DNA from: Sulfolobaceae archaeon
GTDB taxonomy: Archaea; Thermoproteota; Thermoprotei_A; Sulfolobales; Sulfolobaceae
Length of the DNA: 64,000 bases
Assembly: GCA_028277025.1 (NCBI GenBank)
Contig: JAPYVG010000001.1
Location: 62,001 to 126,000, forward strand
Reading direction: 5' to 3'
Within the stretch, counting starts at the first letter, position 1. The number at the start of each line of letters is the position of its first letter. The notes beneath the pieces are model-generated. The model was not told where the DNA came from. It made no database searches and saw only the letters and a program-made list of their open reading frames with translations. The position numbers and the translations under genes are program-made. Shown here one piece after another: positions 17,898-26,868 of this stretch.

Positions 17898-19115
17898 ATG
17901 AAAATTTTTGCTATAGCAAACATTTTTAATACTTCTGGCGTTTACGTTCATATAATAAATGTGCTAAGAGAATTAGTAAAATTAGGTCATGAAGTTACAG
18001 TTTACGTTCCTTATCAGCTAGTCGAGAATAATACTAAAGTTGTTGAGGAGGTCGAGAATAACGGTATTAAAGTCCACTATTTGGTTAAAGAGTTCATGAG
18101 AGAACACCAAAGAAGTGAAATAAGAACTTTAAAATACTTTATTACATCGCACACCAACAATCTGGGAAAAGATTCAAGACTAATTAATGAGGTTAATGAT
18201 AATTACGACATAATTTATGATATGCATGAGGACGTGATTACCCTGAGAGTCTCATACCATTTAGGTAAAAAATTGAGAGTACCAGTGGCAAAGTTAATGC
18301 ATGACGAACCTTATAGGAACTCATTCGGAAGAGGTTATAGGAAAATTATGGGATTTAGAGGGTTAACATATGACACTTTAATGAGTATTTTCTATAAATT
18401 AGATAAAAGAACTTATGAAAAAGTTATGAAAGAGGGGGTTTTAAAAGGCTTAGCGGGGGTTTCGAGAGTCCCCTTCTATCTTTCAAATGTGGATAAAATA
18501 GCTGAAAAATATAACGTGATAACTGAAGTGTTCAAGGTCGGTAATGCTTTTAACAAGGAGTTAATTTTCAAATACCGAAAGACTAAAAATAAAGAAAATT
18601 ATGCGGTATTCTTTGCTAGATTAGTGCCCCAGAAAGGATTGTATGAATTACCAAAGATTGCGGAAAAATTGAATTCGAAACTTATAGTTTTTGGTAAAAT
18701 ATATAACATTAGTGATAGTAAGTACTTGAACAGCGAAAAAATAGAGTATAAGGGCTATAGACCAATAGAAGAGGTTTACGATACTGTTGCGAATGCGAAG
18801 GTTTTAATCTATCCTTCCCACCAGGACGGTTATTCCCTAGTAGTATTAGATACTCTTGCCTTAGGAACTTCAGTAGTCGCTTATGACATACCGGCTATGA
18901 GATTTGTCTTTGGCAATCTAAAACCCGTTAGGCTAGTTAAGGAGTTTGATACCAATGAGATGGCTAAAACTGCAAATCATGTGTTAAACATGCCAGATGA
19001 AGAATATGAAAATGAACATGAGAATATAAAAGGATTTATCGATGAACATTCGGATTGGAGAAATGTGGCATTGGAGACGGAAAGTTTTTTGAATAAAGTA
19101 TTAGAAGTCTCATAA
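17898..19115 (+). CDS. Glycosyltransferase family 4-like
   Basis: 405 residues with two Rossmann-like halves. N-terminal FNTSGVYVHIINVLRELVKLGHEVTVYVP is the acceptor domain. The donor-binding half has FFARLVPQKGLYELPKIAEKL, a YPSHQDGYSLVVLDTLALGTSVVAYDIPAM segment with the E/D-x7-E-like signature partly replaced (DGYSLVVLD). It likely transfers sugar from a nucleotide donor, for glycolipids, N-glycans or storage polymer. No membrane segment seen. The neighbours do not reveal the substrate. Confidence 0.75.
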   Translation: MKIFAIANIFNTSGVYVHIINVLRELVKLGHEVTVYVPYQLVENNTKVVEEVENNGIKVHYLVKEFMREHQRSEIRTLKYFITSHTNNLGKDSRLINEVNDNYDIIYDMHEDVITLRVSYHLGKKLRVPVAKLMHDEPYRNSFGRGYRKIMGFRGLTYDTLMSIFYKLDKRTYEKVMKEGVLKGLAGVSRVPFYLSNVDKIAEKYNVITEVFKVGNAFNKELIFKYRKTKNKENYAVFFARLVPQKGLYELPKIAEKLNSKLIVFGKIYNISDSKYLNSEKIEYKGYRPIEEVYDTVANAKVLIYPSHQDGYSLVVLDTLALGTSVVAYDIPAMRFVFGNLKPVRLVKEFDTNEMAKTANHVLNMPDEEYENEHENIKGFIDEHSDWRNVALETESFLNKVLEVS

Positions 19116-19358
19116 TTTATAGTTAGATTACAAAAGACTTATTTTCAAGAGCGTACACGTTCAACAATAGACCTTATTACGCTTCAGACTAGTATCGGTT
19201 ACGTTCGTAAATACAAGTTCTTTCAATTTACACAAGTTAAGGAGCATAATTCTTAACCAAGGGATGCACATTTCCCTTAATTCCTTACATCTATTCAGTA
19301 GTGCTAATGATGTCCTTTCCTAGCACGATAGTACTATATGAGGACAATTATAATTTAG
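19116..19358 (+). other. Gene-free stretch with a hairpin
   Basis: No open frame with family-like content was found on either strand; stops are frequent. One inverted repeat is visible: GTGCTA (19301-19306) with TAGCAC (19321-19326), extended by AGTA (19297-19300) and TACT (19332-19335) with a 5-nt bulge. By position, next to the integrase fossil and tRNA-Arg, this is probably decayed DNA of a former integrated virus or plasmid, but I recognise no viral gene in it. Confidence 0.4.
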
Positions 19359-19596
<238 letters not shown>

Positions 19597-19617
19597 TACA
19601 AATTTATATCGTAATCC

Positions 19618-19629
19618 TTATAATTATAA
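19618..19629 (-). promoter_or_regulatory. TATA box of tRNA-Arg
   Basis: TTATAATTATAA is a perfect palindrome centred ~27 bp upstream of the tRNA 5' end at 19596. It lies only ~14 bp from the polB1 ATG, too close to drive that gene; polB1 more probably uses AATTTATATC at ~19600-19610. Confidence 0.45.
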
Positions 19630-19637
19630 ATTTGTAT

Positions 19638-22277
19638 ATGGCTAAACAGATTACGCTTTTTGATTTCTCAGTGAAGAAAGAGACTGCAAAGAGCACTGAA
19701 AAACAGCAACAACAAGAGGTTCAAATTAAAATAGAGAAAAAGAATTCTGGCAAAAAGAGAGAAAGTTGGTTAAGTGAAGCTGAAGAAGGTAGAACGTATT
19801 TCTTACTTCAAGTAGATTATGACGGTAAAAAAGGTAAGGCTGTTTGCAAGCTTTACGATAAGGATACACAAAAAATTTATGTATTATATGACAATACTGG
19901 CCACAAGCCTTATTTTCTTACAGACCTAGAACCAGATAAAGTAAATAAAATCGTCAAGATAGTTAGAGATCCGTCGTTTGACCACTTAGAAACCGTTGTA
20001 AAGGTTGATCCTTACACGGGTAAAAAGATTAAATTAACTAAGATCGTAGTGAAAGACCCTTTAGCTGTAAGGAGGATGAGAAATGCTGTTCCCAAGGCAT
20101 ATGAAGCCCACATAAAATACTTTAATAACTACATATACGATATGGGTTTGATCCCTGGCTTACCATATACCGTTAAGAAGGGAAAACTTGAACAAGTAAA
20201 CCCAGAACTAAAAGGTGGGGAGGTTGAAGAGATAAAGAAAGCTTTTAGCGATTCTGATGAGATGACTAGAGAAGCTGTAGAGGACTGGATACCAATTTTT
20301 GAAACTGAGGTGCCAGATGTTAAAAGAGTTGCAATAGACATTGAAGTTTACACACCGGCTAAGGGGAGAGTACCAGACCCAGAAGAGGCTGAGTTCCCGA
20401 TAATTAGCATTGCTTTATCTGGAAGTGATGGATTAAAGAAAGTATTAGTACTAAGTAGGGATGATGTTAAATCCCTTGAGGGAAAGCACGACGATATAAG
20501 CGTTGAGCTATTTAAGTCTGAAAAAGAGTTATTGTTACGCTTCTTTGAATTAGTTTCCCAATATCCCTTACTTCTAACATTTAATGGTGATGATTTCGAT
20601 ATTCCCTATATTTACTATAGGGCTTTAAAGTTGAATTTTGATCCGGACGAGATACCTTTAATGGAGGTAAATGATGAGGGGAAATTCTTACCTGGTATTC
20701 ACATAGATTTATATAAATTCTTCTTCAATAGAGCTGTAAGAAACTATGCTTTTGAAGGCAAATATAGTGAGTACAACTTAGATGCTGTAGCTACTGCTCT
20801 TTTAGGAATCTCAAAAGTCAAAATAGACACTTTTATAAGCTTTTTAGACCTCGATAAGCTAGTAGAATATAACTTTAGAGATGCGGAAATTACGTTAAAG
20901 CTCACGACTTATAGTAATAACTTGGTATGGAAATTAATAATACTTCTAGCTAGGATATCAAAATTAGGGCTGGAGGAGTTAACCAGGACTGAAGTATCTA
21001 CTTGGGTTAAGAACTTATATTATTGGGAACATAGGAGATTAAACTGGTTAATCCCATTAAAAGAAGATATATTATCTAGGTCAAGTGAGGTGAAAACTTC
21101 TGCTGTGATAAAAGGGAAGAGATACAAGGGTGCTGTAGTTATTAACCCTCCGGCGGGGATTTATTTCAACATTGTCGTGCTTGACTTTGCGTCACTGTAT
21201 CCTTCAATTATCAGAAATTGGAATATAAGTTATGAAACTGTGGATAACGAGGAATGTCAGAAAAAGGAATGGGTGATGGACGAGACAGGGCAAAAATTGC
21301 ACTTTGTTTGTATGGATAGACCGGGGATAACGGCAGTATTTACTGGATTATTAAGGGATTTCAGAGTTAAGATATACAAGAAGAAGGCTAAACAGAGCAA
21401 TATATCTGAGGAGCAGAGGTCTCTGTATGATGTAGTGCAAAGAGCTATGAAGGTATTCATTAATGCTACTTACGGTGTTTTCGGTGCCGAAACTTTCCCG
21501 TTATATGCTCCAGCTGTTGCTGAAAGCGTTACAGCATTAGGTAGGTATGTTATAACTAGTACTTATAAGTTTGCCGAGAGTAACGGATTAAAGGTTCTCT
21601 ACGGGGATACAGATTCGTTATTCTTGTATAATCCCCCTAAGGAAAAGTTAGAGCAAATTATAAAGTTTGTGAAGGAAAAATTTGGGTTAGATATTGAGGT
21701 CGATAAAGTTTACAAGTTCGTAGCGTTTTCCGGATTAAAGAAGAATTATTTAGGTGTTTATACAGATGGTAAGACTGATATTAAAGGTATGTTAGCTAAG
21801 AAAAGAAATACGCCAGAGTTTATAAAGAAAGAGTTTAATGACGTTAAGCAACTAATAGCATCTATGAATTCTCCGCAAGACGTTCAAAAAATTAAGAAAG
21901 AGTTAGAAAGAAAGATTAAGGAGATATATGATAAATTAAGAAATAAGGGATATAACTTAGACGAACTTGCATTTAGAGTAATGTTGTCAAAACCGCTTGA
22001 TGCTTACACTAAGAATACTCCGCAACACGTCAAAGCTGCTTTACAGTTAAGGGCATATGGTGTTATGGTTTTACCAAGGGATATAATAATGTTCGTTAAG
22101 GTTAAAAGTAAGGACGGGGTTAAACCAGTACAGTTAGCTAAGTTAAGTGAGATAGACGTTGATAAATATATTGAGGCTGTTAGGAGTACGTTTGAGCAAG
22201 TACTAAAGGCATTCGGTGTGAGCTGGGACGAGATAGCTTCAACTATTTCAATAGACTCTTTCTTTAGTAAAAAGTGA
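19638..22277 (+). CDS. polB1: Replicative family-B DNA polymerase PolB1 (Dpo1)
   Basis: 879 residues from ATG 19638 ([15 protein letters not shown]); S. solfataricus Dpo1 is almost the same length and starts TKQLTLFDI. The longer upstream frame is an artefact that reads the tRNA in antisense. Exonuclease motifs: IDIEVYTP (~233), [11 protein letters not shown] and YNFRDAEI. Polymerase motifs: [14 protein letters not shown] (~514), [12 protein letters not shown] (~604) and YGDTDS (~654). It is the main chromosomal replicase with a 3'-5' proofreading site. The C-terminus (DSFFSKK) lacks a long PIP tail, though PolB1 binds PCNA elsewhere. Confidence 0.97.
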   Translation: MAKQITLFDFSVKKETAKSTEKQQQQEVQIKIEKKNSGKKRESWLSEAEEGRTYFLLQVDYDGKKGKAVCKLYDKDTQKIYVLYDNTGHKPYFLTDLEPDKVNKIVKIVRDPSFDHLETVVKVDPYTGKKIKLTKIVVKDPLAVRRMRNAVPKAYEAHIKYFNNYIYDMGLIPGLPYTVKKGKLEQVNPELKGGEVEEIKKAFSDSDEMTREAVEDWIPIFETEVPDVKRVAIDIEVYTPAKGRVPDPEEAEFPIISIALSGSDGLKKVLVLSRDDVKSLEGKHDDISVELFKSEKELLLRFFELVSQYPLLLTFNGDDFDIPYIYYRALKLNFDPDEIPLMEVNDEGKFLPGIHIDLYKFFFNRAVRNYAFEGKYSEYNLDAVATALLGISKVKIDTFISFLDLDKLVEYNFRDAEITLKLTTYSNNLVWKLIILLARISKLGLEELTRTEVSTWVKNLYYWEHRRLNWLIPLKEDILSRSSEVKTSAVIKGKRYKGAVVINPPAGIYFNIVVLDFASLYPSIIRNWNISYETVDNEECQKKEWVMDETGQKLHFVCMDRPGITAVFTGLLRDFRVKIYKKKAKQSNISEEQRSLYDVVQRAMKVFINATYGVFGAETFPLYAPAVAESVTALGRYVITSTYKFAESNGLKVLYGDTDSLFLYNPPKEKLEQIIKFVKEKFGLDIEVDKVYKFVAFSGLKKNYLGVYTDGKTDIKGMLAKKRNTPEFIKKEFNDVKQLIASMNSPQDVQKIKKELERKIKEIYDKLRNKGYNLDELAFRVMLSKPLDAYTKNTPQHVKAALQLRAYGVMVLPRDIIMFVKVKSKDGVKPVQLAKLSEIDVDKYIEAVRSTFEQVLKAFGVSWDEIASTISIDSFFSKK

Positions 22278-22313
22278 TAAATAAATATAAAAATAGATTG
22301 AAATTAAAAATTA

Positions 22314-22742
22314 TTATTCTTCTTCCTCTTCTTCCTCCACTTCTTCCTTTTGTTCTGAGGTCACTTGTTTAGCATAATCAATTATCTCTTTTTCTACATT
22401 ATCGTCCACATAAGGTGCTACAATATACACTTTTAAATCTTTATAATCAGATTCTATCCATTTGTTTTCAAAGCTAATAATATAAATCGGGATTTCCGCT
22501 ATTGCCTCACTTTTTGATCTCGATTTTAAGTAGTTTTTTATAGCTTCATATGTTTGAGGTTTTAACGGTAAAGGAATTTTTACCTCATACATGTCTTTCA
22601 TGATTGTAAAGTCTGATGATGTTTCGTTCCACTCGTTCAATGCATTACTCGCTACACTCCTTAAGACCTTGTTTAGCTCACCCTCTATTATATCCTTCTT
22701 TGTAACATTGCCTTCTTCGCTTCTTAACACTAGGACTTTCAT
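22314..22742 (-). CDS. Acidic-tailed protein coupled to aKMT
   Basis: 142 residues; no family recognised with certainty. A mixed alpha/beta body ends in a strongly acidic tail (VTSEQKEEVEEEEEEE). The ATG overlaps the aKMT stop (4-nt ATGA-type overlap), so both are made together. It converges on polB1 with a 36-bp gap. Acidic tails occur in DNA-mimic or DNA-displacing proteins; PBP1, a small subunit of the Sulfolobus PolB1 holoenzyme, also has an acidic C-terminus, but I cannot show that this is the same protein. Possible roles: partner or substrate of the methyltransferase, or replisome factor. Confidence 0.55.
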   Translation of the reverse strand: MKVLVLRSEEGNVTKKDIIEGELNKVLRSVASNALNEWNETSSDFTIMKDMYEVKIPLPLKPQTYEAIKNYLKSRSKSEAIAEIPIYIISFENKWIESDYKDLKVYIVAPYVDDNVEKEIIDYAKQVTSEQKEEVEEEEEEE

Positions 22743-23224
22743 TTGTGTTCACCGATAACGTAAAGGTATACTAGGTGGGTCATGTTTCCATCTTCGACTT
22801 TTACTACCTCTTTAGGAATCCAACCCCTCATTTCAAACTCGTGGGATACTACTCTAGTACCGGGCTTTAACTCTTTTTCTAGCTTTGGCTTTAACATTTC
22901 ATTTACATTAGTTAGTAAAAACATTGTTATTACTGTAGCTTCAGATAAGTCTATCTCGAAGAAGTTGCCTTTGATTACTTGTGCTCTACTTTCAACTCCA
23001 TTTTTCTTTATATTTTCAATTGCTTCTTTAATTCGTTCGTCATTTATTTCTATTCCAACTGCCTTCTTCACATTAAATTCTTTTGCTGCTGTTACTATTA
23101 TTCTTCCGTCTCCACATCCTAGATCATAAACTATATCCTCTGGCCCTGCTTTAGCAATTTCTAGCATTTTCTTCACTACTTTTTCTGGTGTTGGCACATA
23201 CGGTACATGGGGCACATAACTCAC
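22739..23224 (-). CDS. Protein lysine methyltransferase aKMT
   Basis: 161 residues from GTG 23224: VSYVPHVPYVPTPEKVV, then the SAM motif VYDLGCGDGRIIVTAAK (~32-48), ATVITMFLLTNVNEML and GTRVVSHEFEMRGWIPKEV. Sequence and length match the Sulfolobus aKMT I recall, a broad-specificity protein lysine methyltransferase related in fold to Dot1 that methylates many crenarchaeal proteins including chromatin and replication factors. A start 10 codons earlier (ATG 23254) would overlap the upstream gene and give a tail not found in the family. Coupled to the acidic-tailed gene. Confidence 0.85.
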   Translation of the reverse strand: MSYVPHVPYVPTPEKVVKKMLEIAKAGPEDIVYDLGCGDGRIIVTAAKEFNVKKAVGIEINDERIKEAIENIKKNGVESRAQVIKGNFFEIDLSEATVITMFLLTNVNEMLKPKLEKELKPGTRVVSHEFEMRGWIPKEVVKVEDGNMTHLVYLYVIGEHK

Positions 23225-23246
23225 GTTAATCACTATTATTACTTCA

Positions 23247-23561
23247 TTATCCAATATTTTTAATTTTGTTAAGTGCTTCCTCCTTTCCTTTTTCAGGGTT
23301 TAGCTCTCCGGTTTTTTCATCAAATGGCATATGTGACAAGATTAATTGTATTTTTCCGTCCGTCGTTTCCACGAATAATTGTGGCAAGAAAGGCATCCCA
23401 AACTCGTCCTTTTCTCCATAGTCGGTTAGAAACGAGTAGTCTTCTAACTTAACCTCCTTTTCGAGCCCTAACTCTTTACTTAAGTCTTCTGTTACCTTCA
23501 TAAATGCCTTATGTGCTGGGTGGGATTCAGAGGTTACCAAGATCAGCTTTTTAGCCTTCAT
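23247..23561 (-). CDS. Thioredoxin-fold-like protein without active-site cysteines
   Basis: 104 residues. KLILVTSESHPAHKAFMKVTEDLSKELGL looks like the first strand and helix of a thioredoxin fold, and MPFLPQLFVETTDGKIQLI like the cis-proline strand, but the CxxC position reads SESH and there is no Cys in the protein. It probably heads the unit with aKMT and the acidic protein. Family unknown; the fold assignment is pattern-based and tentative. Confidence 0.45.
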   Translation of the reverse strand: MKAKKLILVTSESHPAHKAFMKVTEDLSKELGLEKEVKLEDYSFLTDYGEKDEFGMPFLPQLFVETTDGKIQLILSHMPFDEKTGELNPEKGKEEALNKIKNIG

Positions 23562-23607
23562 GTTCCCATGTAATAGTAAAGTAAGTAGTTAATAACGGTG
23601 TTGGTTA

Positions 23608-24183
23608 ATGATAACTAAGATTAGAAAGCAGTCAAAAAGGATTTTACAGCCAATAGCAAGGCTTTTTGTATCTGCAAGAATTAATGCTAACACTATAACT
23701 TTTATAGGACTAGCCTTCTCTTTCCTATACTTGCTGATAATATATGAGTTTAAGAACGTAATACTTGGGATATTATTTATAGCATTATCAGCCTTTATGG
23801 ATGCATTAGACGGCGAGGTGGCTAGGTTATCTAACTCAGCCTCTCAAAAGGGGAGTTTCATAGATAGCAGTCTTGATAGGATAGAAGATATTAACTATTT
23901 CCTTGGGCTAGCATTAATAGGTTTTCAGACGTTCATTATAGCTATAATAATAGGGGTTTCACTTTTAATCCCATATTTAAGGGCTAAGGGTGAGTCCTTA
24001 GGCTTAAAGGTAGAGGGAAGGGGGATAATAGAAAGGGGTGAAAGGATAATATTTGTTGTTATCATACTTGTTTTATCCCTTTTTTCCACATTAATAGCCT
24101 CATACGTGCTATATGCATTATTGGTTCTTTCAATAATTACAGTAATCCAGAGGTTTTATTATATTTACGTTAACTTACCATAA
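23608..24183 (+). CDS. CDP-alcohol phosphatidyltransferase, probably archaetidylinositol phosphate synthase
   Basis: 191 residues, about six membrane segments. The full CDP-alcohol phosphotransferase signature is present: Asp65-x2-Asp68-Gly69-x2-Ala72-Arg73, Gly82-x3-Asp86-x3-Asp90. These enzymes join a CDP-archaeol-type lipid and an alcohol phosphate. In Sulfolobales, which use inositol lipids, the likely product is archaetidylinositol phosphate. A glycerol phosphate acceptor cannot be excluded. The 3' end overlaps priL by 19 bp. Confidence 0.75.
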   Translation: MITKIRKQSKRILQPIARLFVSARINANTITFIGLAFSFLYLLIIYEFKNVILGILFIALSAFMDALDGEVARLSNSASQKGSFIDSSLDRIEDINYFLGLALIGFQTFIIAIIIGVSLLIPYLRAKGESLGLKVEGRGIIERGERIIFVVIILVLSLFSTLIASYVLYALLVLSIITVIQRFYYIYVNLP

Positions 24184-25097
24184 TAGAGTTGTAATGGATT
24201 TGTCACTCCACAATCGCTTACACAATATCCCAGTTCTCTAATTCTTTTGCACGAGTAAACAATGTATCTTGTTCTTTTATCTCCTTTCAATTTCCTTACG
24301 AGCTCCTCTTTAAAGATTTGAGTATCCACGTCATACCCGACATTTAGATAATATGTTATGAGTATCTTCTGTTCTTCCTCGCTTAACTCTTTTCTCTTCT
24401 GCAGTTCTAATATACATGGTGGTGTTTTTCTTCCCCTTAAGTCGTCAGCGAGTTTCTTTAAGCTTTCTGGTACCTCATTTAGCTTTATAGAACCTATCAG
24501 TACCTCAAGTCTGTCTTTAACTCTACTCTCTAATAATAGTAAGAGTTTGTCTTTATTAAGATATACATCTCCCTCTTTCAGAAACTGCATATTTAGTTTT
24601 AATTCTTCATATTCTTTTCTAGCCCTCCTAGTCTGTTTTAGGTATTCTATGAAATTTATTGCAAATGGTAGTCTTATTTGTTTTTCCTTAATCCCTTTCT
24701 TACTCTCCTCTCTTTTTACGACTTCAATAGGTTTTAACTCTACTTTAACTCCTAATTGTTTAGCTATTTCTACTAAGTTCTCTTCATTTTCGTTCTTCAG
24801 TTCATTAAGGAAAACTTTTGTTTCGGCATCAACATATTTCTCAGTTAATATCTTGTTATTAAGTATCGCAATGAGTATTATAGTAGTGTAGAAAACTATG
24901 ACTGAATCCCTCAGTCTAGAGTATGGCTCTAAAGGCTCGGATTTAATTACTGAGATTATCCGCTTCTTAGCATTTAATACGTTTTGGTTATTTTCACCTC
25001 CGATTAAGTCATTAAGTGTTATCCCCTTACCATATTTTGCAACTTCCTCATCTAACCCTTTAAGAAAGGGATACTTATAATAATCAATTACTGTCAA
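24165..25097 (-). CDS. priL: DNA primase large subunit
   Basis: 310 residues from TTG 25097 (TVIDYYKYPFLKGLDEEV), aligned with the S. solfataricus PriL start (…KKYPFIKSLDDEL). A frame from TTG 25145 runs through the TATA box and would leave only 7 bp to the divergent metG start, so it was rejected. Four cysteines for the Fe-S cluster are visible: PPC in KTPPCILEL, and C, C, C in YSCKRIRELGYCVSDC near the C-terminus. PriL binds the catalytic PriS and is needed for primer initiation. PriS is not in this window. Confidence 0.92.
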   Translation of the reverse strand: MTVIDYYKYPFLKGLDEEVAKYGKGITLNDLIGGENNQNVLNAKKRIISVIKSEPLEPYSRLRDSVIVFYTTIILIAILNNKILTEKYVDAETKVFLNELKNENEENLVEIAKQLGVKVELKPIEVVKREESKKGIKEKQIRLPFAINFIEYLKQTRRARKEYEELKLNMQFLKEGDVYLNKDKLLLLLESRVKDRLEVLIGSIKLNEVPESLKKLADDLRGRKTPPCILELQKRKELSEEEQKILITYYLNVGYDVDTQIFKEELVRKLKGDKRTRYIVYSCKRIRELGYCVSDCGVTNPLQLYYGKLT

Positions 25098-25117
25098 CAG
25101 TAAAAGATTATTAATAA

Positions 25118-25127
25118 TTTTTATAAG
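25118..25127. promoter_or_regulatory. Shared bidirectional TATA box for priL and metG
   Basis: TTTTTATAAG is centred ~25 bp from the priL TTG at 25097 and ~30 bp from the metG ATG at 25153. It reads as a TATA box on both strands and is the only good candidate in the gap. Confidence 0.55.
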
Positions 25128-25152
25128 TTTATCAGTATAGGGCAAAGGTAGT

Positions 25153-26868
25153 ATGAAAATATTCGTTGCGTCAGCATGGCCATACGTAAATTCAGTTCCA
25201 CATTTAGGTAACTTAATAGGCTCTATATTGTCAGCCGATGTATTTGCTAGATATGCTAGGCTAAAGTACGGGAGAGAAAACGTAATTTTCGTAAGCGGTA
25301 GTGATGAGCACGGTACTCCTATTGAAGTTGAGGCTAGGAAGAGAAAAGTTGAACCTAAAGTTCTAACTGATCAAGCTCATAATTACGATAAAAAGTTGTT
25401 CTTAGATGTATGGGAGATAAGCTTCGATAATTATACGAGGACAGAATCAGAGGTTCATAAGCAATTTGTTAGGGAATACCTTCTGGGTCTTCAAAAATAT
25501 ATTAAAGTAGAAGAAGATGAAATTCCTTATTGTGAGAATGATAAGCTCTTTTTGCCGGATAGATTCGTAAAGGGTACTTGTCCTTACTGTGGTTTTGAAG
25601 ACGCTAGAGGAGATCAGTGTGATAATTGTGGTAGACTTCTTACTCCTAAGATGTTAATAAATCCTAGATGCGTTTTATGTGGAAGTACTCCGATATTTAA
25701 AAAAACTAAACATTGGTTCTTCGATTTATCGGAGTTTAACGATAAAATAAGGGACTGGATAATTTCTTCTAAAACGATGCCAGATAATGTTAAGTCAGTT
25801 GCGTTAAGTTGGGTTAAGGAGGGGCTAAAACCTAGGAGTATTACTAGGGATAACTCTTGGGGTATTCCTTCACCTTTTGAAGGTTCTGAGGGTAAGACAA
25901 TTTACGTATGGTTTGAGGCATTACTTGGTTACATATCTGCCACAATAGAATATTTCAAAAACAATGGTCAAGAGGAGAAGTGGAGGGAGTTTTGGTTCGG
26001 TGATAATGTTAAAAGTTATTATTTTATAGGTAAAGACAACATTCCTTTTCACGCGGTAATTTTGCCAGCAATGTTGATGGCTTCAGATAAGGGTTATGTA
26101 TTACCAACCGTAATAGGCGCTACTGAATATCTAATGTATGAAGGCCAGAAGTTTAGTAAAAGTAGAAGAGTAGGTGTTTGGATTGACGAGGCACCAGAGC
26201 TCTTCGATGTAGAGTATTGGCGTTTTATTCTGATAAGGCTAAGACCAGAAGAGAAGGATACGAACTTCACATGGAGGGAGGCTTTAAGAATTATTAACAC
26301 TGAACTAAACGATGATATAGGTAATTATGCTAATAGGGTTTTAACGATGCTAAAGAGGTACTTTGACGGTGTAATTCCTTCACCTAAGGAGGAATTATAT
26401 AACGATGAGGATAAGAGATTTATAGAGGAGATAAAGGAGGCACCAGTGAGGATGGGTGAGTTAATGGAATTAAGTAAACTTAAAGCTGCAAGTGAGGAAA
26501 TTCTTAAGTTAGCTAGAGATGGTAATGCCTACTTAAATAGTAGGGCCCCATGGAATTTAATTAAGAAGAATAAAGATGAGGCTGGAAATGTTTTATACAT
26601 TACTACTAATTCTCTGAGGACATTAGCCATAATGCTATACCCAATCATGCCTACTCACGCGAATAATTTGTATACCCAGCTGGGCTTAGGGAAAATTGAA
26701 GATGAGAAGTGGGACTCAGCTGGTGAGTTTTTGCTTAAACCGGGACATAAGATTGGTGACGTAAAGATATTATTTAATAAAATAGATCTTAAGGTAGAGG
26801 ATGTTGAGAAAAAATTAGAAGAAATAAGGAAAAAATTAGAAAAAATGAGACCTGAGTTATTAAGGTAG
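25153..26868 (+). CDS. metG: Methionyl-tRNA synthetase
   Basis: 571 residues. Class I signatures: [16 protein letters not shown] (HIGH-type) near the N-terminus and [11 protein letters not shown] (KMSKS-type). The connective peptide has paired CxxC knuckles ([18 protein letters not shown] and a CVLCG) that bind zinc. The C-terminal anticodon-binding helices are present, and the protein ends in a coiled tail rather than an EMAP-like tRNA-binding domain. It charges initiator and elongator tRNA-Met. Divergent from priL; overlaps atpI by 9 bp. Confidence 0.95.
   Translation: MKIFVASAWPYVNSVPHLGNLIGSILSADVFARYARLKYGRENVIFVSGSDEHGTPIEVEARKRKVEPKVLTDQAHNYDKKLFLDVWEISFDNYTRTESEVHKQFVREYLLGLQKYIKVEEDEIPYCENDKLFLPDRFVKGTCPYCGFEDARGDQCDNCGRLLTPKMLINPRCVLCGSTPIFKKTKHWFFDLSEFNDKIRDWIISSKTMPDNVKSVALSWVKEGLKPRSITRDNSWGIPSPFEGSEGKTIYVWFEALLGYISATIEYFKNNGQEEKWREFWFGDNVKSYYFIGKDNIPFHAVILPAMLMASDKGYVLPTVIGATEYLMYEGQKFSKSRRVGVWIDEAPELFDVEYWRFILIRLRPEEKDTNFTWREALRIINTELNDDIGNYANRVLTMLKRYFDGVIPSPKEELYNDEDKRFIEEIKEAPVRMGELMELSKLKAASEEILKLARDGNAYLNSRAPWNLIKKNKDEAGNVLYITTNSLRTLAIMLYPIMPTHANNLYTQLGLGKIEDEKWDSAGEFLLKPGHKIGDVKILFNKIDLKVEDVEKKLEEIRKKLEKMRPELLR

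Noticed and set aside
19116..19358. IS-element or transposase remnant
   Set aside because: A few translated segments looked vaguely transposase-like, but I could not match any to a family.
24358..24891. 177-codon plus-strand open frame
   Set aside because: Antisense to priL, rich in Ser/Phe/Leu as expected for a shadow frame.
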